From: Paenibacillus sp. JZ16
GTDB lineage: Bacteria > Bacillota > Bacilli > Paenibacillales > Paenibacillaceae
Length of the DNA: 64,000 nucleotides
Assembly: GCF_015326965.1 (NCBI RefSeq)
Contig: NZ_CP017659.1
Location: forward strand, 2,852,001-2,916,000
Direction: 5' to 3'
A model generated the notes under the pieces. It saw nothing but the letters and a program-made list of their open reading frames with translations, did no database searches and was not told the origin of the DNA. The position numbers were made by a program, and so were the translations under genes. Shown piece after piece: positions 9,763 through 17,630 of this stretch (positions are counted from its first letter, which is position 1; every line of letters begins with the position of its first letter).

Positions 9763-10455
9763 ATGCCCAAAACCGAACGCATCCTTAAGGTCATGCAGCG
9801 GGTGTATGAACGGCAAAACTTCACTGTTGGCGAGTTAGCCGAAGAATTCTCGGTTTCGTACCGTACGATGCTCCGCTATCTTCATGAGCTGTCTCGTTTA
9901 GGTGTCCCTTTATACGCCAATGAGGGGAAAAACGGCGGCTACTCCATTCTGACATCGCGGCAAAAGCGAGAACGATCCGCACAGACGAATGAATCTATTC
10001 AGCGGATCATCAAACCGCAAACGCTGATCGTCGGCCTGGAGATGAAGCTTCCTTTTACGGCCTATTATATGTCCCAAGCCCTCAAGCCAAAGCTCTGGCA
10101 GGAACTCCAGGACCGTATGGAGGAAATTCCATATATACGCAAGAAAACGTCGAATCCCTTGTATATTGCAGCTGTTTTGAATCGGCAGCAGATCTATCAC
10201 TATGTAGCCGGAATCGAGGTAACGACGATTCGTGATACGCCGGAGCGGATGGTGGGTTTAACCCTGCCGACACAGGAATATGCCATGTACACCCATGAGG
10301 GGCATTCCGACAGGGAGGATACCGACCAGTCCTATGCCTATGTTATCCAGCAATTGAAACAACGTGCCCTTACGCCAAACCCGTCGCTCTACAGCTTGGA
10401 GCTGAGAACTTCGGTACATGCCTCTAAGGCCCAAATCTACATACCTATAACCTGA
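9763..10455 (+). CDS. HTH_11/DeoR-like regulator with GyrI-like domain
   Basis: A 230-residue regulator. Residues 5-58 are a winged helix of the YafY/HTH_11 type (FTVGELAEEFSVSYRTMLRYL, then a wing ending GGYSIL). Residues 85-230 are a GyrI-like ligand domain with FTAYYMSQALKP, EVTTIRDTPERM, PTQEYAMYTHEG and the terminal strand AQIYIPIT. This domain pairing is used to sense small ligands. AGGAG lies eight bases before the ATG. The divergent neighbour at 9177-9668 has a matching ligand domain and shares a TYAxxTH-like strand, so the pair may bind the same compound. A bidirectional terminator separates it from fabV. Confidence 0.82.
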   Translation: MPKTERILKVMQRVYERQNFTVGELAEEFSVSYRTMLRYLHELSRLGVPLYANEGKNGGYSILTSRQKRERSAQTNESIQRIIKPQTLIVGLEMKLPFTAYYMSQALKPKLWQELQDRMEEIPYIRKKTSNPLYIAAVLNRQQIYHYVAGIEVTTIRDTPERMVGLTLPTQEYAMYTHEGHSDREDTDQSYAYVIQQLKQRALTPNPSLYSLELRTSVHASKAQIYIPIT

Positions 10456-10484
10456 ATGAATCAGAGGCTTCCCAATTCCGACGC

Positions 10485-10528
10485 AAAAAAAGCGAGTCCC
10501 CCAATCATTTCGGGGCTCGCTTTTTTTT
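10485..10528. terminator. Bidirectional terminator between the GyrI-domain regulator and fabV
   Basis: An A-run, GCGAGTCCCC paired with GGGGCTCGC, and eight T residues. It can serve both converging genes. Confidence 0.9.
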
Positions 10529-10530
10529 CA

Positions 10531-11721
10531 TTAAATGGCTTTCGGATTGTCGACCACTGGATTAACATCCGCATCGTAATCCACGCCATCGGTTTCAAAG
10601 CCGAACAGCTGGAAGAACTCGCGGCGGTAACCGGCAAGGTCCGTCAATTCTTCAATATTTTCGCTTGTCACCTTGCTCCACAGTTCGGCTACCTCGGCCT
10701 GTACATCCTCGCGAAGCTCCCAATCGTCGATACGGATGCGTCCCTTCTCATCCACCGGCGTTTCTTGCCCTTTATAGAGGCGGTCGGAGAATAGACGATA
10801 GATCTGCTCGATGCAGCCTTCGTGAAGCCCCTTCTCCTTCATCACTTTGTACAGCGCCGATACGTACAGCGGAACGACCGGGATCGCTGAGCTGGATTGG
10901 GTCACTAACGCTTTGCTGACCGTTACATAAGCTCGCCCGCCTCCAGCAGCAAGCTTCTCGTTCAATTTCAGCGCGGTTGCCTCCAGGTGATCCTTGGCTT
11001 GTCCAATGGATCCATCCCGGTAGATGGCTTTGGTAATCTCGGAGCCGATGTAGGAGAACGCAATCGTGGTCACATCAGGAGTCAATGCGCCGCCTTCCGC
11101 CAGCTCATTCATCCATAATTCCCAATCGTCGCCGCCCATCACCTCTACGGTGTTCTTCACTTCCTCTTCCGTGGCCGGCTCAATCGTTACCTCCGTCACT
11201 TCACCCGTATGGAAGTTTACCGTCTTGTTGGTATAGGCCGGTCCGATCGGCTTCAATACGGAGCTGACCGTCTCACCCGTCTCAGGCAGCGTACGGCGCG
11301 CCGAAGCAACACTGTACACTACGAGATCAACCTGTCCCAGCTCTTTGCGGATAAGCTCAACCGTCTTGGCTTTGGTCTCTTGCGTGAAAGCATCTCCTGT
11401 CACGCTGAACGATTTTAAGCCTGCAGCCTCCGCTGCCTTCTCAAATGCGACCGAGTTATACCAGCCTGCCGAAGCGGTCCGCTTCTCGGTTGCCTGGCTG
11501 GGACGATACACGCCTACAGTATTTGCCCGGGAGCCGAATGCGGCAGCAATTCTGGCCGACAAGCCGTACCCGGTGGAAGCGCCGATAACCAGCACATTGC
11601 GCGGGCCCTCGATGCCAGGCTGTTGTAACACATAATCAATCTGCTCCTGCACCTGGGCTTCGCAGCCTACAGGATGGGATGTTGTGCAAATAAATCCCCG
11701 TGTTCTAGGTTTAATGATCAT
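10531..11721 (-). CDS. fabV: Trans-2-enoyl-ACP/CoA reductase FabV
   Basis: NADH-dependent enoyl reductase of the FabV/Ter family, catalysing the last reduction of the fatty-acid elongation cycle; FabV enzymes are insensitive to triclosan. The 396-residue product (family about 395-405) starts MIIKPRTRGFICTTSHP, has the nucleotide-binding VIGASTGYGLSAR at 45-57, and the family's spaced catalytic pair Tyr-x8-Lys at Tyr234 and Lys243 (IYRDGSIGQAK). The distal half carries VTVSKALVTQSSSAIP and ends with the FabV-type DYDADVNP. AGAGAGG lies nine bases before the ATG; upstream in-frame codons to 11841 have no family similarity. The gene is flanked by terminators and appears monocistronic. Confidence 0.94.
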   Translation of the reverse strand: MIIKPRTRGFICTTSHPVGCEAQVQEQIDYVLQQPGIEGPRNVLVIGASTGYGLSARIAAAFGSRANTVGVYRPSQATEKRTASAGWYNSVAFEKAAEAAGLKSFSVTGDAFTQETKAKTVELIRKELGQVDLVVYSVASARRTLPETGETVSSVLKPIGPAYTNKTVNFHTGEVTEVTIEPATEEEVKNTVEVMGGDDWELWMNELAEGGALTPDVTTIAFSYIGSEITKAIYRDGSIGQAKDHLEATALKLNEKLAAGGGRAYVTVSKALVTQSSSAIPVVPLYVSALYKVMKEKGLHEGCIEQIYRLFSDRLYKGQETPVDEKGRIRIDDWELREDVQAEVAELWSKVTSENIEELTDLAGYRREFFQLFGFETDGVDYDADVNPVVDNPKAI

Positions 11722-11843
11722 ATTTATATACCTCTCTTCCAGTAATCGTCGTCTGACACCATATGTATGGTCTTTTAAATTTTCCTTTTCTATTTTAACT
11801 GTTTTTTGTGGAGAGAGGAAATCTTTTGACAGGAAATCCAAGA

Positions 11844-11901
11844 AAACCTCTCTTTACGAATCATGCTGGCTGCAGCCAGCATCCATTCAAAAGAGAGGTT
11901 T
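11844..11901 (-). terminator. Nested palindromic hairpin, probable terminator of the downstream SDR gene
   Basis: Two 12-bp arms, AAACCTCTCTTT (11844-11855) and AAAGAGAGGTTT (11890-11901), enclose a perfect 20-bp palindrome at 11863-11882 with exactly seven bases on each side. On the minus strand the outer arm is followed by TTTTCTT, which fits a terminator for the SDR gene ending at 11949. The double symmetry is more than a terminator needs. Confidence 0.65.
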
Positions 11902-11948
11902 GTATTAGCGTATATCGATAATTGGCAATCCATAAAATGGCCGTTACA

Positions 11949-12698
11949 TTATTTAAATGACGCGTAACCTTGGTCAGCCATGACCACGCTGCCTGTAATC
12001 GCAGCGGCTTCATCCAATGACACGAGATACACGGTATCCGCAACAACCTCAGGCTGTGTTAATTCACCGCCCATGACTTTGGCTCTCATGGAATCCAGCA
12101 TCCCGGAATCCTTATAACCTTGGATAATCGGTGTATCCACTGCTCCAGGAGCAACGGCAACGACGCGAATGCCATATGGTGCCAGTTCAAGCGCAGCGGA
12201 TTTGCTCATCATGATGACAGCGCCTTTTGTAGCGTGATAAGCAAACGTTCCCGGTGAAGCCAGGAATCCGAATACGGATGCTGTATTGATGATCACGCCT
12301 TTAATGCCAAGCTCTTTCATCTTTCTGCCTGCTGCTATAATACCGTAAGCCACCCCGTGCTGATTCACGTTAATGGTGCGATGGTAGAGATCCATATTTT
12401 GCTCGAGAACCGGTCCAGCCCCGCCAATACCCGCATTGTTGTGCATGACATCGATGCGGCCGTAAAGCTCAACCGCTTTATCCACAAGCGCCTCGACGCT
12501 TTCTTGTTTGGAAACATCGACTTGAACGAAAGTGGCTTCGCCGCCTTCTTTTTTGATCCATTCGACCGTCTCTTGACCGGCTGCCTCATTATAATCGGCA
12601 ACGACGACACGATCGCCCTTTCTTGCAAATTTAAGGGAGACCTGACGACCGATTCCGCTCGCTCCGCCGGTAATTACCGCTACACGTTGTTCTGACAT
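11949..12698 (-). CDS. Short-chain dehydrogenase/reductase
   Basis: A 249-residue classical SDR. Visible motifs are TGGASGIG near residues 9-16, VVVADYN (an Asp after strand 2, which favours NAD over NADP), NNAGIGG near 88, INTASVFG, the catalytic YHATKGA near 150, and APGAVDTPIIQGY. It probably oxidises or reduces an alcohol or ketone substrate; identity is not readable. AGGAGG lies nine bases before the ATG at 12698. It is transcribed divergently from the LysR gene 144 bases away, the usual arrangement of a LysR regulator and its target. Confidence 0.88.
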   Translation of the reverse strand: MSEQRVAVITGGASGIGRQVSLKFARKGDRVVVADYNEAAGQETVEWIKKEGGEATFVQVDVSKQESVEALVDKAVELYGRIDVMHNNAGIGGAGPVLEQNMDLYHRTINVNQHGVAYGIIAAGRKMKELGIKGVIINTASVFGFLASPGTFAYHATKGAVIMMSKSAALELAPYGIRVVAVAPGAVDTPIIQGYKDSGMLDSMRAKVMGGELTQPEVVADTVYLVSLDEAAAITGSVVMADQGYASFK

Positions 12699-12785
12699 TA
12701 TCAATGACCTCCTAGGGTATAATAGCGTTATTGTTTGAACATTGTGTGTCCATGTCCTTGTGTTCATTGTAACGCTGCGTTATAT

Positions 12786-12819
12786 TTAAGTAAATTTAAA
12801 CATAATTAATATTACTTAA
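12786..12819. promoter_or_regulatory. Candidate LysR operator between the SDR and LysR genes
   Basis: TTAAGTAA and TTACTTAA form a perfect inverted repeat with an 18-base AT-rich centre, in the divergent promoter region. Size and position suit a LysR-type binding site that controls both genes. Confidence 0.45.
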
Positions 12820-12842
12820 CTATAGATTAAGGATGAGGTCAT

Positions 12843-13742
12843 ATGAATCTTGAACAACTGGAATATATCGTGGAGACGGCCAAGACAGGATCGTTAACCA
12901 AAGCAGCCCAGAATTGCAACGTTACCCTTTCCGCCGTCAGCCAAGCAGTGTCCAGCCTGGAAGCCGAGTTCGGTTTTTCCTTGTTCACCCGGTCGCGGCT
13001 TGGTGCCGTACCCACAGCCGAGGGCCAGCGAATCCTCCAGAAAGCCTATGCTATTTTGGAACAATTTCAGGAGCTGAAATCAGAAGCCGAAGGATATTCC
13101 AACCTGCTGAGCGGATCTTTGCGGATTGCTACCGTTCCGGTCCCCTTAACGCTGTCCATCGATGCCATTATCCAGTTTAAGAAGGACTTCCCCCAGATCA
13201 AACTCGAAATTACGGAAAAAGCGACACTTGATATTATTGAGGATATCAAACAAAATCATGCGGATATCGGTTTGATTTTCGTCGATGATTCCACCATTCA
13301 TCAACACCGCGGCCTTCACTTCGGCAAGCTGCTGGAGAGCAAATTCGTGGTGGGGGTCAGCCGTCAATCTCCACTTGCCATGCGGCAATCGATCACGCCC
13401 GAAGAATTGCGTAAATACCCCTTGGTTCTCTACAAGGATGACAGTCTGTTCAAGCTGATGGATGTATTCGAGGAGCAGTACGGGGAAATGGATCTGCTCT
13501 TCTCAACCAACCAGACAAGAGTCATACAGAAGGTCGTCGAAGAAAATGTAGCGGTCACGGTGGGGGTCGATTTGTCCTTCTCGAGCTTCACTCCCGTACC
13601 TTCGGGAAACATCGTAACGCTGGAGCTGGAGATGCCCCCCGGCCACACTGCTTCTTCATTCGGATGGGTACAGCCCGGAACCCACCATCTGTCGAAGCCG
13701 GCCTCGATCTTTCTGGACAAGCTGAAGCATCAGATTGGGTGA
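12843..13742 (+). CDS. LysR-family transcriptional regulator
   Basis: A 299-residue LysR protein: N-terminal winged helix (MNLEQLEYIVETAKTGSLTKAAQ, with SAVSQAVSSLEAEFG as recognition region), a linker helix to residue 85, and a two-lobed substrate-binding domain (GSLRIATVPVPLTLS onward, with DIGLIFVD and the closing strand region). It probably activates or represses the divergent SDR gene in response to a metabolite. GGATGAGG sits before the ATG at 12843. It converges on exoA, and a shared terminator lies between them. Confidence 0.92.
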   Translation: MNLEQLEYIVETAKTGSLTKAAQNCNVTLSAVSQAVSSLEAEFGFSLFTRSRLGAVPTAEGQRILQKAYAILEQFQELKSEAEGYSNLLSGSLRIATVPVPLTLSIDAIIQFKKDFPQIKLEITEKATLDIIEDIKQNHADIGLIFVDDSTIHQHRGLHFGKLLESKFVVGVSRQSPLAMRQSITPEELRKYPLVLYKDDSLFKLMDVFEEQYGEMDLLFSTNQTRVIQKVVEENVAVTVGVDLSFSSFTPVPSGNIVTLELEMPPGHTASSFGWVQPGTHHLSKPASIFLDKLKHQIG

Positions 13743-13764
13743 ACGGAGCCTTTGCTTTCAATAT

Positions 13765-13826
13765 AAAAGCCAACCGGCGTAGGCAAGGCTGTTATCCAGT
13801 CCCCTGCTCTTCGGTTGGCTTTTTTT
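13765..13826. terminator. Bidirectional terminator between the LysR gene and exoA
   Basis: AAAAGCCAACCG pairs with CGGTTGGCTTTT across a loop of about 38 bases that can itself fold; it is followed by a T-run on the plus strand and an A-run precedes it. Confidence 0.75.
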
Positions 13827-13839
13827 AAAAATCTGAATT

Positions 13840-14604
13840 TCAACGTAATGACTCGCTGAGCGTCAAACTCACCGGGCAATGATCGCTTCCCATCACATGG
13901 CAGTCGATCTCGGCATCCTTCAGCTTCTCGGTTAAACGGGCAGACGCCAGAAAATAATCGATGCGCCAGCCGATATTCCGCTCCCTTACCTTGGCCATAT
14001 ACGACCACCAGCTGTATACGTCCGTACGGTCCGGGTAGAAGTGGCGGAAGGAATCGATGAAGCCCGCTGCCAGCAGATCGGTCATTTTGCCTCGCTCTTC
14101 CAGCGTGAAGCCGGAATTGCCATGATTGGACTTGGCATTTTTCAAATCGATTTCCTGATGTGCCACATTCAAGTCGCCGCATACAATCACGGGTTTACGT
14201 TCGTCAAGCTGAAGCAAGTAAGCACGGAACCGTTCCTCCCACTCCAGCCGATAATCCAGTCTGCTCAGGTCGCGCTTCGCATTCGGCGTATACACGTTTA
14301 CGAGATAGAAGTCCTCAAACTCCAGCGTGATCACTCTGCCCTCGGGCTCGCTGTCTTCCTCCAGACCATAGCGAACGGACAATGGGGCGATTTTCGTAAA
14401 TACCGCCGTTCCTGAGTACCCCTTCTTCTCCGCATAGTTCCAATATTGTTGATATTCCGTCCCTAAATCGAGCTCGATCTGCCCCGCTTGCAGTTTCGTT
14501 TCCTGCACGCAAAATATATCGGCATCCACCTGCTGAAAATAATCCATAAATCCCTTCGTTACGCAGGCCCGCAATCCATTGACGTTCCATGACACTAGCT
14601 TCAT
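13840..14604 (-). CDS. exoA: Exodeoxyribonuclease III (AP endonuclease)
   Basis: Mg2+-dependent AP endonuclease and 3'-5' exonuclease of base-excision repair, EEP superfamily. The 254-residue product shows all conserved blocks: KLVSWNVNGLRAC at the N-terminus, DIFCVQETKLQ near 30-40 (metal-binding Glu), YSGTAVFTK, NVYTPNAKRDLSRLDYR near 105, VIVCGDLNVAHQEIDL near 140, RNIGWRIDYFL and the C-terminal GSDHCPVSL with the catalytic Asp-His. Length matches B. subtilis ExoA (252). The ATG at 14604 begins the conserved first strand. It is monocistronic. Confidence 0.95.
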   Translation of the reverse strand: MKLVSWNVNGLRACVTKGFMDYFQQVDADIFCVQETKLQAGQIELDLGTEYQQYWNYAEKKGYSGTAVFTKIAPLSVRYGLEEDSEPEGRVITLEFEDFYLVNVYTPNAKRDLSRLDYRLEWEERFRAYLLQLDERKPVIVCGDLNVAHQEIDLKNAKSNHGNSGFTLEERGKMTDLLAAGFIDSFRHFYPDRTDVYSWWSYMAKVRERNIGWRIDYFLASARLTEKLKDAEIDCHVMGSDHCPVSLTLSESLR

Positions 14605-14786
14605 ATCGCAACCTCCGTGGTATCCATATCGTTTAAGCGTGCTGAATCTATGAATCTTCTAAATTCTATTATGGTATCATTCACGGCTGAAACGAACAAG
14701 CAGCTACGAGCGCTTTCATCATAACTTCATAAACGGAAGATGAGACCCTGCGTGCATAATCCCGAGCCAAATCAGGAACAACATAA

Positions 14787-14821
14787 ACGTTCGCAAAGTA
14801 CGATCATTCGTACGTTCGCAA
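14787..14821. promoter_or_regulatory. Symmetric repeat upstream of the 47-codon gene
   Basis: A 10-bp direct repeat ACGTTCGCAA (14787-14796 and 14812-14821) flanks an inverted repeat GTACG / CGTAC. It lies about 35-70 bases before the start of the small gene at 14855 and may be an operator. Confidence 0.35.
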
Positions 14822-14854
14822 TCGATGAGAACCCCACATAAGGAGGAATACAGC

Positions 14855-14998
14855 ATGACAGGCAGAAACAGCAAACCTAAGAACGACGGTCCTTCCAGCA
14901 GCCCTGAGCGTTTGGACCAATACGGTGATAAACTTGCTTCCGAGAATGAGGAGGAGTTTACTTTGGCGGCCGAGGAGCACTGTCGGGATCAGGAATAA
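14855..14998 (+). CDS. Small acidic hydrophilic protein (47 residues)
   Basis: A short gene with an excellent ribosome site, AAGGAGG eight bases before the ATG, and a terminator about 45 bases after the stop. The product begins MTGRNSKPKNDGPSSSPERL and continues with an acidic half rich in Glu (SENEEEFTLAAEEH), one Cys and no hydrophobic segment. It is likely disordered. It resembles in style the small spore-associated or YfhD-like proteins of Bacillus, but I cannot assign a family. Confidence 0.7.
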   Translation: MTGRNSKPKNDGPSSSPERLDQYGDKLASENEEEFTLAAEEHCRDQE

Positions 14999-15044
14999 CC
15001 GAATTGATACGACTGTTGATGCAACATTCGATAGTCACCGCAGC

Positions 15045-15085
15045 AAAAACACCCATCCATGCCAAATCAATGAATGGGTGTTTTT
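15045..15085 (+). terminator. Terminator of the 47-residue protein gene
   Basis: AAAAACACCCAT pairs with ATGGGTGTTTTT across a 13-base loop containing a further CAT/ATG pair, ending in TTTTT. Confidence 0.85.
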
Positions 15086-15149
15086 CCTAATCGATCATCT
15101 GGATAAACACGATGCCCGTCGGTTATAGCCATTCTGCTTCTCGCTGTCG

Positions 15150-15524
15150 TTACTCGGTCACTCCGCAGCGGTTGCCGTCTGGATCCGTCAGGGAAAAGCC
15201 TTTGAACCCGCCAAAATCCTCAATTTCCGTCACGTCGGCTCCCTTGGAAACCAATCGTTGATGAATTTCACTTACATTCGTGGTATGCAGGTTGAAATAT
15301 TGCCCCACGCCATAATCATTTCTGGGAAAAACCGGCTGCTTCACTTCATAGGACCGCACGAGGCAGAAGGATACCTTCTCATCGTTCATTCGCATGACCA
15401 CCGCATTCGGTTCATCCGTATGGATCACTTCAAACCCGAGCATGTCCGTATACCAGGCCGTCGAACGCTTCAGATCACTGACCGGTACAAAGATGCCAAC
15501 GCCGTACAAAAGGGATTTTTTCAA
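15150..15524 (-). CDS. VOC (glyoxalase/bleomycin-resistance) superfamily protein
   Basis: A 124-residue protein with two beta-alpha-beta-beta-beta modules: IFVPVSDLKRSTAWYTDMLGF at the N-terminus and FNLHTTNVSEIHQRLVSKG near residue 78, closing with GFSLTDPDGNRCGV. Putative metal ligands would be the His in FNLHTTN and a terminal acidic residue, but the N-terminal His of true glyoxalases is replaced by Val, so the enzymatic role is open. The ATG at 15524 is preceded by AGGAGG-like GAGGAAG. It lies 94 bases downstream of the sigma-factor gene in the same direction and may be cotranscribed. Confidence 0.82.
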   Translation of the reverse strand: MKKSLLYGVGIFVPVSDLKRSTAWYTDMLGFEVIHTDEPNAVVMRMNDEKVSFCLVRSYEVKQPVFPRNDYGVGQYFNLHTTNVSEIHQRLVSKGADVTEIEDFGGFKGFSLTDPDGNRCGVTE

Positions 15525-15617
15525 AAAACTTCCTCCTCTTTGATTTGCTTATATAGCTACTGACACATAAGTAACGAATTTTCGAGCTAAAACCAAACAG
15601 CGTCCAAATATAATGTT

Positions 15618-16325
15618 TTATTCCGTAAGTTTCCATACATTTCCATCCGGATCTTCCATATGAAATGCAAGGGCTCCGCCAACCCGGCTCAATTTGCTTA
15701 TTCTTATTCGCAGCTTCGTCAATTGGAGATACGAGGTACAAATGGCTTTGGGATCCCTTTTCCGAAAAGCCTCCACAAGCCCATCCATATCCAGTCCTGC
15801 CGCTGTGCCTGCCCGGGCTTTCTCTTGCGGCTTAGATTCCATGCCTGTTTGCTGCAAGCGATGCAGCTTCTTCAGCCTGGTTCGCGCACGTCCGAGCGAC
15901 ACCTGAACCGTCCCTTCCGACATGAAGAGAAAATCAGCCGTCTCCCTGGCCGTGAAGTCAAAAACGTCCATCAGCAGCAAAATAACCATCGCCCGTGGGG
16001 ACAACCGGTCCGCTAAGGCCTCCAAGAGCTCCCTGGTGGATAAGCCGTCATCCTCGGCCGCCCTATCTGCTAACTCATCCTGGGAAGCCCTCATTCCGGG
16101 CTTATCCTTCTTCAGTCGGTCCTTCCACGCGTTGCTTGCGATGCGATATAAATAGGCATTGGACAGGTGTTTTCCAGGATCGGTTTCAACGGCTCGCATC
16201 ACCTTTATCATGACGTCCTGCAGCAGATCCTCCGCTTCCCATGGATCCCCTGAGATTCGCATACAGTATCGGTTCAGCTTCACCTGCACATTGGATAAGT
16301 CCGGCATATACTTCGGCATCATCAT
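15618..16325 (-). CDS. ECF-type sigma-70 factor with a C-terminal extension
   Basis: A 235-residue RNA polymerase sigma factor. Region 2 spans about 10-80 (YCMRISGDPWEAEDLLQDVM, with ASNAWKDRL following), and region 4 about 95-150 (ALADRLSPRAMVILLLMDVF, then FTARETADFLFMSEGTVQVS as the DNA-recognition helix). After region 4 an extension of about 80 residues ends GALAFHMEDPDGNVWKLTE, a strand-turn-strand signature also seen at the ends of VOC and SnoaL-like domains. Such extensions replace an anti-sigma factor in some ECF groups, and no anti-sigma gene is seen here. Start: the first of three ATGs at 16325 behind GAGGTGG. An upstream start at 16412 would lie inside the neighbouring terminator. 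Confidence 0.85.
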   Translation of the reverse strand: MMMPKYMPDLSNVQVKLNRYCMRISGDPWEAEDLLQDVMIKVMRAVETDPGKHLSNAYLYRIASNAWKDRLKKDKPGMRASQDELADRAAEDDGLSTRELLEALADRLSPRAMVILLLMDVFDFTARETADFLFMSEGTVQVSLGRARTRLKKLHRLQQTGMESKPQEKARAGTAAGLDMDGLVEAFRKRDPKAICTSYLQLTKLRIRISKLSRVGGALAFHMEDPDGNVWKLTE

Positions 16326-16410
16326 TCCCACCTCGCTAATTAGTTCTGTGAGTGCCCACGTTTTCCTGCTGAATGTTTGCGCCGTCCCTGTTCCATATAC
16401 GTACCCATAC

Positions 16411-16444
16411 AAAAAACCGCCTCCCCACTAATGTGGGAAGGCGG
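16411..16444 (-). terminator. Terminator of the siderophore-binding lipoprotein gene
   Basis: On the minus strand CCGCCTTCCCAC pairs with GTGGGGAGGCGG through a four-base loop and is followed by TTTTTT. Confidence 0.9.
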
Positions 16445-16468
16445 CTGATTGGCTCGATCTAACAGCGT

Positions 16469-17485
16469 TTATTTCACCAAACTCTCCAGCACGTTATCGA
16501 TGATCTGGCCGTTGGCAATCGTACCGGTATACAGCCAGCTTGTTTCTTTTCCATATTCATAGATGTTGCCGTTCTTAACGGCCGGAATATTCGCCCAGAG
16601 CGGATCCTGAAGCACATCCGCCCCTTCGCCGTCGCTGTTAATAAAGAACAGATGATCCGCGTCGAGCTCGGCCAATTTCTCCAGGGAAATGGAGGACCAG
16701 TTGCCCGTAGCCGATGCCGAAATTTCCTTCACCACGTCCGGTACCGTAAGTCCCAAGTCGCCGTACATAACGGCTCCGCTGGACAATGTCTCGCTTACGA
16801 CGAACAATTTACCGCCGACAAGCCATATCGCTGCAGCAGATTCACCGCCGATCGATTGCTGGATTTTCTCCTTGGCCTCCTTTGCCTTCTGCTCGTATTG
16901 ATCGAGTGCCGCTTGCGCTTCCTCCTCCATGCCAAAGATTTCCCCTACTTTCTTCAGCTCTTCGCGCCAATCGTTATTGACCTCATTGCCGATGACGTAG
17001 GTTGGAGCAATCTTCTCGTATTGGCTGTACTTATTGCCTTCTACCATGGAAGCCGAGTCCATAATCAATAAATCCGGCTGGAAGCTCGCTACCGCTTCAA
17101 AGGGAAGATCATGCTCAATCGTAGGCACATCCTTCAATGAATCCTGCAGATAATCCTGGACGCTTCCGCCTTTGACCGACCACTGCGCGATTGGGGTAAT
17201 TCCTAACGCCACCAGGTTATCCTCCAAGTAAGAAGCAATCACCCGTTTCGGCTCGGCTGGAATTTTCACCTCATGACCCATGGCGTCTGTCAGTGTTCGT
17301 TCTGTCTTGGCTTCCGCGCTTCCTTCCTCCGGCTTCGCTTCGCTGCCGCCGTTCTGCTCGCTTGGCGTTTGCGCCTCCGTTGGCTCGTTCCCGGCTGCGT
17401 CCTTGCTATTTCCACAAGCAGCAAGCAGCGTGAAAGCTGCCAATAGTCCTGCGATTATCCATATTTTTTTCTTAAATCGACTCAT
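16469..17485 (-). CDS. Iron-siderophore ABC transporter substrate-binding lipoprotein
   Basis: A 338-residue lipoprotein: signal segment with lipobox LLAACG (Cys24), a Ser/Glu-rich linker to about 60, then a class III (FhuD/FeuA-type) binding domain beginning RTLTDAMGHEVKIPAEPKRV and containing DLLIMDSASM, a long connecting helix of Lys/Glu/Ala heptads near 195-210, and the second lobe ending GQIIDNVLESLVK. It captures a ferric siderophore outside the membrane. It is divergent from two FecCD permease genes, and a Fur-box-like site lies in the shared promoter region, so iron-dependent repression is expected. Confidence 0.92.
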   Translation of the reverse strand: MSRFKKKIWIIAGLLAAFTLLAACGNSKDAAGNEPTEAQTPSEQNGGSEAKPEEGSAEAKTERTLTDAMGHEVKIPAEPKRVIASYLEDNLVALGITPIAQWSVKGGSVQDYLQDSLKDVPTIEHDLPFEAVASFQPDLLIMDSASMVEGNKYSQYEKIAPTYVIGNEVNNDWREELKKVGEIFGMEEEAQAALDQYEQKAKEAKEKIQQSIGGESAAAIWLVGGKLFVVSETLSSGAVMYGDLGLTVPDVVKEISASATGNWSSISLEKLAELDADHLFFINSDGEGADVLQDPLWANIPAVKNGNIYEYGKETSWLYTGTIANGQIIDNVLESLVK

Positions 17486-17564
17486 TGTTACAGGTCCCCT
17501 TTATGTATATTTTTTCTGCTTAGATCACTAGCAATCTTGGGATGAAGTGATATAATATAACCAT

Positions 17565-17583
17565 GATAATGAAATTCATTCTC
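17565..17583. promoter_or_regulatory. Fur box between siderophore genes
   Basis: GATAATGAAATTCATTCTC matches the 19-bp Fur consensus GATAATGATAATCATTATC at 16 positions and lies between the divergent binding-protein and permease genes. Iron-loaded Fur would repress both transcripts. Confidence 0.82.
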
Positions 17584-17630
17584 AATTACAATACTTTCAT
17601 TCTTATTTTTTTATCAACACGAAGGTTTAG

